Under the pieces are notes generated by a model, which had not been told where the DNA came from, searched no databases, and worked only from the letters and a program-made list of their open reading frames with translations. The translations under genes and the position numbers were made by a program. Shown one piece after another: positions 6,146 to 7,742 of a stretch of 7,742 nt of DNA. Source of the stretch: Lentisphaeria bacterium UBA7640. GTDB taxonomy: Bacteria; Verrucomicrobiota; Lentisphaeria; Victivallales; Victivallaceae. The stretch spans positions 1 through 7,742 of the forward strand of contig DLIO01000073.1 of the NCBI GenBank assembly GCA_002483765.1, given 5' to 3'. How positions within the stretch are numbered: position 1 is the stretch's first letter; every line of letters starts with the position of its first letter.

Positions 6146-6790
6146 TTAATAGTACCAGTTTTGTTTAACACTCATTGTTGGTTGGTGCGTTGATGCAGTT
6201 AAAATGCTACTCACTTGCTGGTATTGAGCCATGGAGTAAACCCCAATAGCCTCAACCAATTCCCACGGAAGGTACTCTTCAAGTAGAAATTCTGCCTGCT
6301 TCTTCTCTTGGCAGTCTGACCAGGAATGAGCATTTACCGCATTCCAATCAATTTCATTCAAATCGGTTAGGGAGCCATAGTCGTTAAAATAATAAGAACC
6401 GGCATTTGAATCCGTAAATGCCCAGCGTTTATTGCCTTGCTGGGCCCATTGGACAACGCTATTTAGATCTGCTTGCAGGTGAACAATCGGTCCTTGACCG
6501 TCACGATAACTGATGTCGTCATGGCGTCCCTGCGAAATGATATATAGCATTACAGAGCGAGAACAAAAGTAGAACGGTACACATTGACCAACTGTTAATC
6601 CAAGGTGGCTCTGTAAATTATTAGTCATGCGCCTTTTCTTAATATGGGACATTCCAATCATGGAGCCACCTAATTTTCTCGATTGAACTGTTGCATCACT
6701 CCATATGCACCTTTCTGCAATAATAGAAGTAAGCTTATCAACGTGAACAATATGATAAATTTTAGGGTTCTTTGGTACTAAATTATTCAT
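6146..6790 (-). CDS. darT: DarT toxin: thymidine-specific DNA ADP-ribosyltransferase
   Basis: This 214-aa protein is DarT (DUF4433), which transfers ADP-ribose from NAD+ to thymidine in single-stranded DNA, blocking replication; it acts as a toxin and as a phage-defence effector. Seen: IYHIVHVDKL with H13 in the NAD site, IGMSHIKKRR (45-54) with the conserved arginine region, VPFYFCSRSVMLYII (71-85), YRDGQGPIVHL (95-105), RWAFTDSNAG (122-131) and KQAEFLLEE (164-172), in which E167 corresponds to the catalytic glutamate. All segments are in order and the length is normal. The start at 6790 is preferred to an upstream in-frame ATG (6823) because GGAGG lies 9 nt upstream and the family N-terminus starts here. 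Its ATG overlaps the TAA of the preceding hsdM-derived frame, so translation is probably coupled. Confidence 0.93.
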   Translation of the reverse strand: MNNLVPKNPKIYHIVHVDKLTSIIAERCIWSDATVQSRKLGGSMIGMSHIKKRRMTNNLQSHLGLTVGQCVPFYFCSRSVMLYIISQGRHDDISYRDGQGPIVHLQADLNSVVQWAQQGNKRWAFTDSNAGSYYFNDYGSLTDLNEIDWNAVNAHSWSDCQEKKQAEFLLEEYLPWELVEAIGVYSMAQYQQVSSILTASTHQPTMSVKQNWYY

Positions 6791-6959
6791 TTTTACATTC
6801 CTCCGTCTCCATTTCTCCTTCATCCTTTAGAGAAATTCCAATTTCCACTAATGCGCTAAAAAGTTTTTTGGATTGTTTTTTCAGCTCAACACGACCGACC
6901 TGCCATGCTTCAATCGTCGCTTCCAAACTCTGTCCATTACTACTGGAACCGCTATGAAC
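6783..6959 (-). pseudogene. Open frame continuing the hsdM remnant past an amber codon
   Basis: These 58 codons follow the TAG at 6960-6962 in the same frame and end with TAA at 6783-6785, overlapping the darT start codon region (ATGAATAA). The product reads SLEATIEAWQVGRVELKKQS near its start and KDEGEMETEECKNE at its end, a helical charged sequence I do not recognise. It may be the tail of the ancestral HsdM or HsdS protein joined by deletion. There is no start codon with an RBS of its own near 6959, so without readthrough it would be translated only from an internal codon. The SD of darT lies inside it. Confidence 0.5.
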
Positions 6960-7154
6960 CTAGAGCGGAATTGAGAGGTTATGAACATTGAGCATACCAC
7001 CAGTTCCACAAGCTGGATCATAAACGGTTTTGCCGGACTGTGGGTTCAGGATATTGGCCATCAAACAAACAATTGGCCCAGTAATAATATGTGCTGCTGC
7101 CCATAAATGACGCTCAATTTCACTTAGCGCGAGTTTATCTTTCTGATCACTCAT
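6960..7154 (-). pseudogene. hsdM: hsdM remnant (Type I restriction methylase, internally deleted)
   Basis: This 64-codon frame begins like a Type I modification subunit: MSDQKDKLALSEIERHLWAA (1-20), the HsdM N-terminal helix. It then jumps to LMANILNPQSGKTVYDPACG (31-50) and TGGML, the SAM motif I region that in intact HsdM lies about 150 residues further on. It ends in unrelated NVHNLSIPL and a TAG stop, so most of the protein, including the NPPF catalytic region, is gone (intact HsdM has about 500 aa). The start has GAAGGG 7 nt upstream and a good promoter further up, so the stub is probably still transcribed and translated. Its surviving role may be as a leader for darT. Confidence 0.75.
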
Positions 7155-7252
7155 GGTCGCCCTTCCATCGTTTCATTATCCCCATCTCCAATATCCCGTA
7201 TTTCTGTCCGCAGATTTCGTAATTTTTAAATTTTGCACTGGCTTGTTCTTCA

Positions 7253-7281
7253 AATATACTGAAACGAACGAGATAAGTCAA
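7253..7281 (-). promoter_or_regulatory. Sigma70-type promoter of the hsdM stub-darT-darG operon
   Basis: On the minus strand, TTGACT (7276-7281) and TATATT (7253-7258) are separated by exactly 17 bp; both are 5/6 matches to consensus. The leader would be roughly 90 nt to the ATG at 7154. The octamer ATATTTGA occurs twice, at 7250-7257 and 7278-7285, overlapping the -10 and the -35 region respectively, and could be a repressor half-site pair. This is the best promoter in the window. Confidence 0.65.
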
Positions 7282-7347
7282 ATATTCCCTCATAATACAA
7301 TATACAAAGATTCATCTTTTTATAGAACTCGGACATGTTTTTCTGAC

Positions 7348-7432
7348 GTAACTTATATCTTTAATTCGCGCGCGCCACATCATTCGATACGGTACAACAA
7401 TTATGCGCGCGCTAATTGAAGACCCAAGTTAC
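7348..7432. repeat. Palindromic GCGCGCGC repeat, copy 2 (with 29-bp loop)
   Basis: Two 28-bp arms (7348-7375 and 7405-7432) are inverted repeats with 23 of 28 positions complementary. They start GTAACTT, end AAGTTAC, and each carries GCGCGCGC next to the loop. The loop is 29 bp (7376-7404). The left arm is nearly identical to that of the copy at 1440. The whole would form a long cruciform or RNA hairpin. It is likely a non-autonomous dispersed element (MITE-like); no target-site duplication is obvious. Confidence 0.8.
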
Positions 7433-7505
7433 ACTGTTTTGTTTCCATATTTTGTCCACCAATTTTACGAGTTAACACTAATAAATACTTATTTATTTCC
7501 CCCCT

Positions 7506-7670
7506 TTCCGCGTGTTCAGTGTATTCCGCGATTAAAATTTTCTCTCAATTTCTTATCTGTGTTTATCTGAGTTCATCAGTGGTTAGATTCCCCTTTCCCG
7601 CGTTTATTTTGAAAACCCATTTTCATTCGTGCCATTCGTGTCATTCGTGGACAAACTTCCCTTTGCGTTT
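7506..7670. repeat. Modular GTGTT/TTCGTG repeat array
   Basis: Modules in order: TTCCGCGTGTTCAGTGTATT (7506-7525) and CCGCGATTA, ATCTGTGTTTATCTGAGTTC and ATCAGTGGTTAG (7554-7585), ATTCCCCTTTCCCGCGTTTA, TTTTGAAAACCCATTTT, then three 9-bp units CATTCGTGC, CATTCGTGT, CATTCGTGG (7624-7650) and GGACAAACTTCCCTTTGCG. It shares modules with 4866-4985 but in another order and with one more 9-bp unit. No coding function. Confidence 0.8.
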
Positions 7671-7721
7671 TCATGGCGTGACGGGTGGCTAGAGTCTTGG
7701 CTTGTTGTGGGAGGATAAAAA

Positions 7722-7742
7722 ATGGTGGAGCATAAGGGAGTC
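7722..7742 (+). CDS. Possible start of a rightward gene, cut by the window edge
   Basis: ATG at 7722 is preceded by GGGAGGA (7709-7715) at 6 nt spacing, and an in-frame TAA lies immediately upstream at 7716-7718. Only MVEHKGV is visible, so nothing can be said about function. It would be the only plus-strand gene and would mark the end of the minus-strand defence cluster. Confidence 0.35.

Larger units (their letters stand above)
7155..7721. other. Gene-free right flank
   Basis: No recognisable gene or gene fragment was found on either strand. The stretch holds the hsdM stub promoter, the long palindrome, the modular repeat array, and near the end a possible plus-strand gene start. An open frame at 7153-7419 on the plus strand runs across the promoter and the palindrome and is judged spurious. 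Confidence 0.6.

Noticed and set aside
6133..6171. Upstream in-frame start for DarG at 6171
   Set aside because: It would overlap darT and lacks an SD site; the start at 6132 has AAGGAGG and the family N-terminus.
6791..6823. Upstream in-frame start for DarT at 6823
   Set aside because: It would add 11 basic residues not typical of the family; the GGAGG site serves the ATG at 6790.
6960..6962. Programmed amber readthrough or pyrrolysine insertion in the hsdM stub
   Set aside because: HsdM similarity already ends before the TAG and there is an internal deletion, so ordinary gene decay explains it; no pyrrolysine machinery is visible.

Overview
The window is an accessory, defence-island type region from an AT-rich bacterial genome. 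The Shine-Dalgarno (SD) sequences are of ordinary AAGGAG type and the promoters look sigma70-like. The intergenic DNA is crowded with short dispersed repeats: a GC-rich-centred palindrome and 9-bp-periodic TTCGTG/TTTGTG arrays. Such repeats are typical of large, repeat-laden environmental genomes (for example Desulfobacterota, Planctomycetota or Verrucomicrobiota), but the sequence does not allow a firm taxonomic call. All recognisable genes lie on the minus strand, except a possible gene start at the right edge.

From left to right: (1) 17-1190 is a two-gene methyltransferase operon (read right to left). It encodes a complete 262-aa subunit with a canonical SAM motif and, overlapping it by 8 nt, an Eco57I-like methylase subunit cut short by a stop at 130 aa. 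(2) 1191-1830 is gene-free and AT-rich, and holds the first copy of a palindromic repeat. (3) 1831-4062 encodes a 743-aa protein with no family name I recognise: winged helix, PIN-type nuclease domain, coiled coil and two C-terminal membrane segments. (4) 4063-5094 has no intact gene. It holds debris of a RhuM-family gene and of a DUF1016/YhcG-type nuclease gene, separated by repeat arrays. (5) 5095-6790 is a complete DarT-DarG toxin-antitoxin pair (DNA ADP-ribosyltransferase and its macrodomain hydrolase). (6) 6783-7154 is a collapsed hsdM (Type I methylase) remnant with an in-frame amber codon. Its 3' end overlaps the darT start, and a strong promoter lies upstream of it. (7) 7155-7742 is gene-free, with the second palindrome copy, more repeat arrays and a possible plus-strand gene start at the edge.

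Inferred history: HsdM, DarTG, DUF1016 and RhuM genes are frequent passengers of Type I restriction operons. Here they lie collinear on one strand, so the right half looks like a Type I restriction operon in which restriction-modification and passenger genes have eroded while DarTG stayed intact, still driven by the old hsd promoter and translationally coupled to the hsdM stub. The PIN-membrane protein between the two decayed restriction systems is the best candidate for something undescribed.
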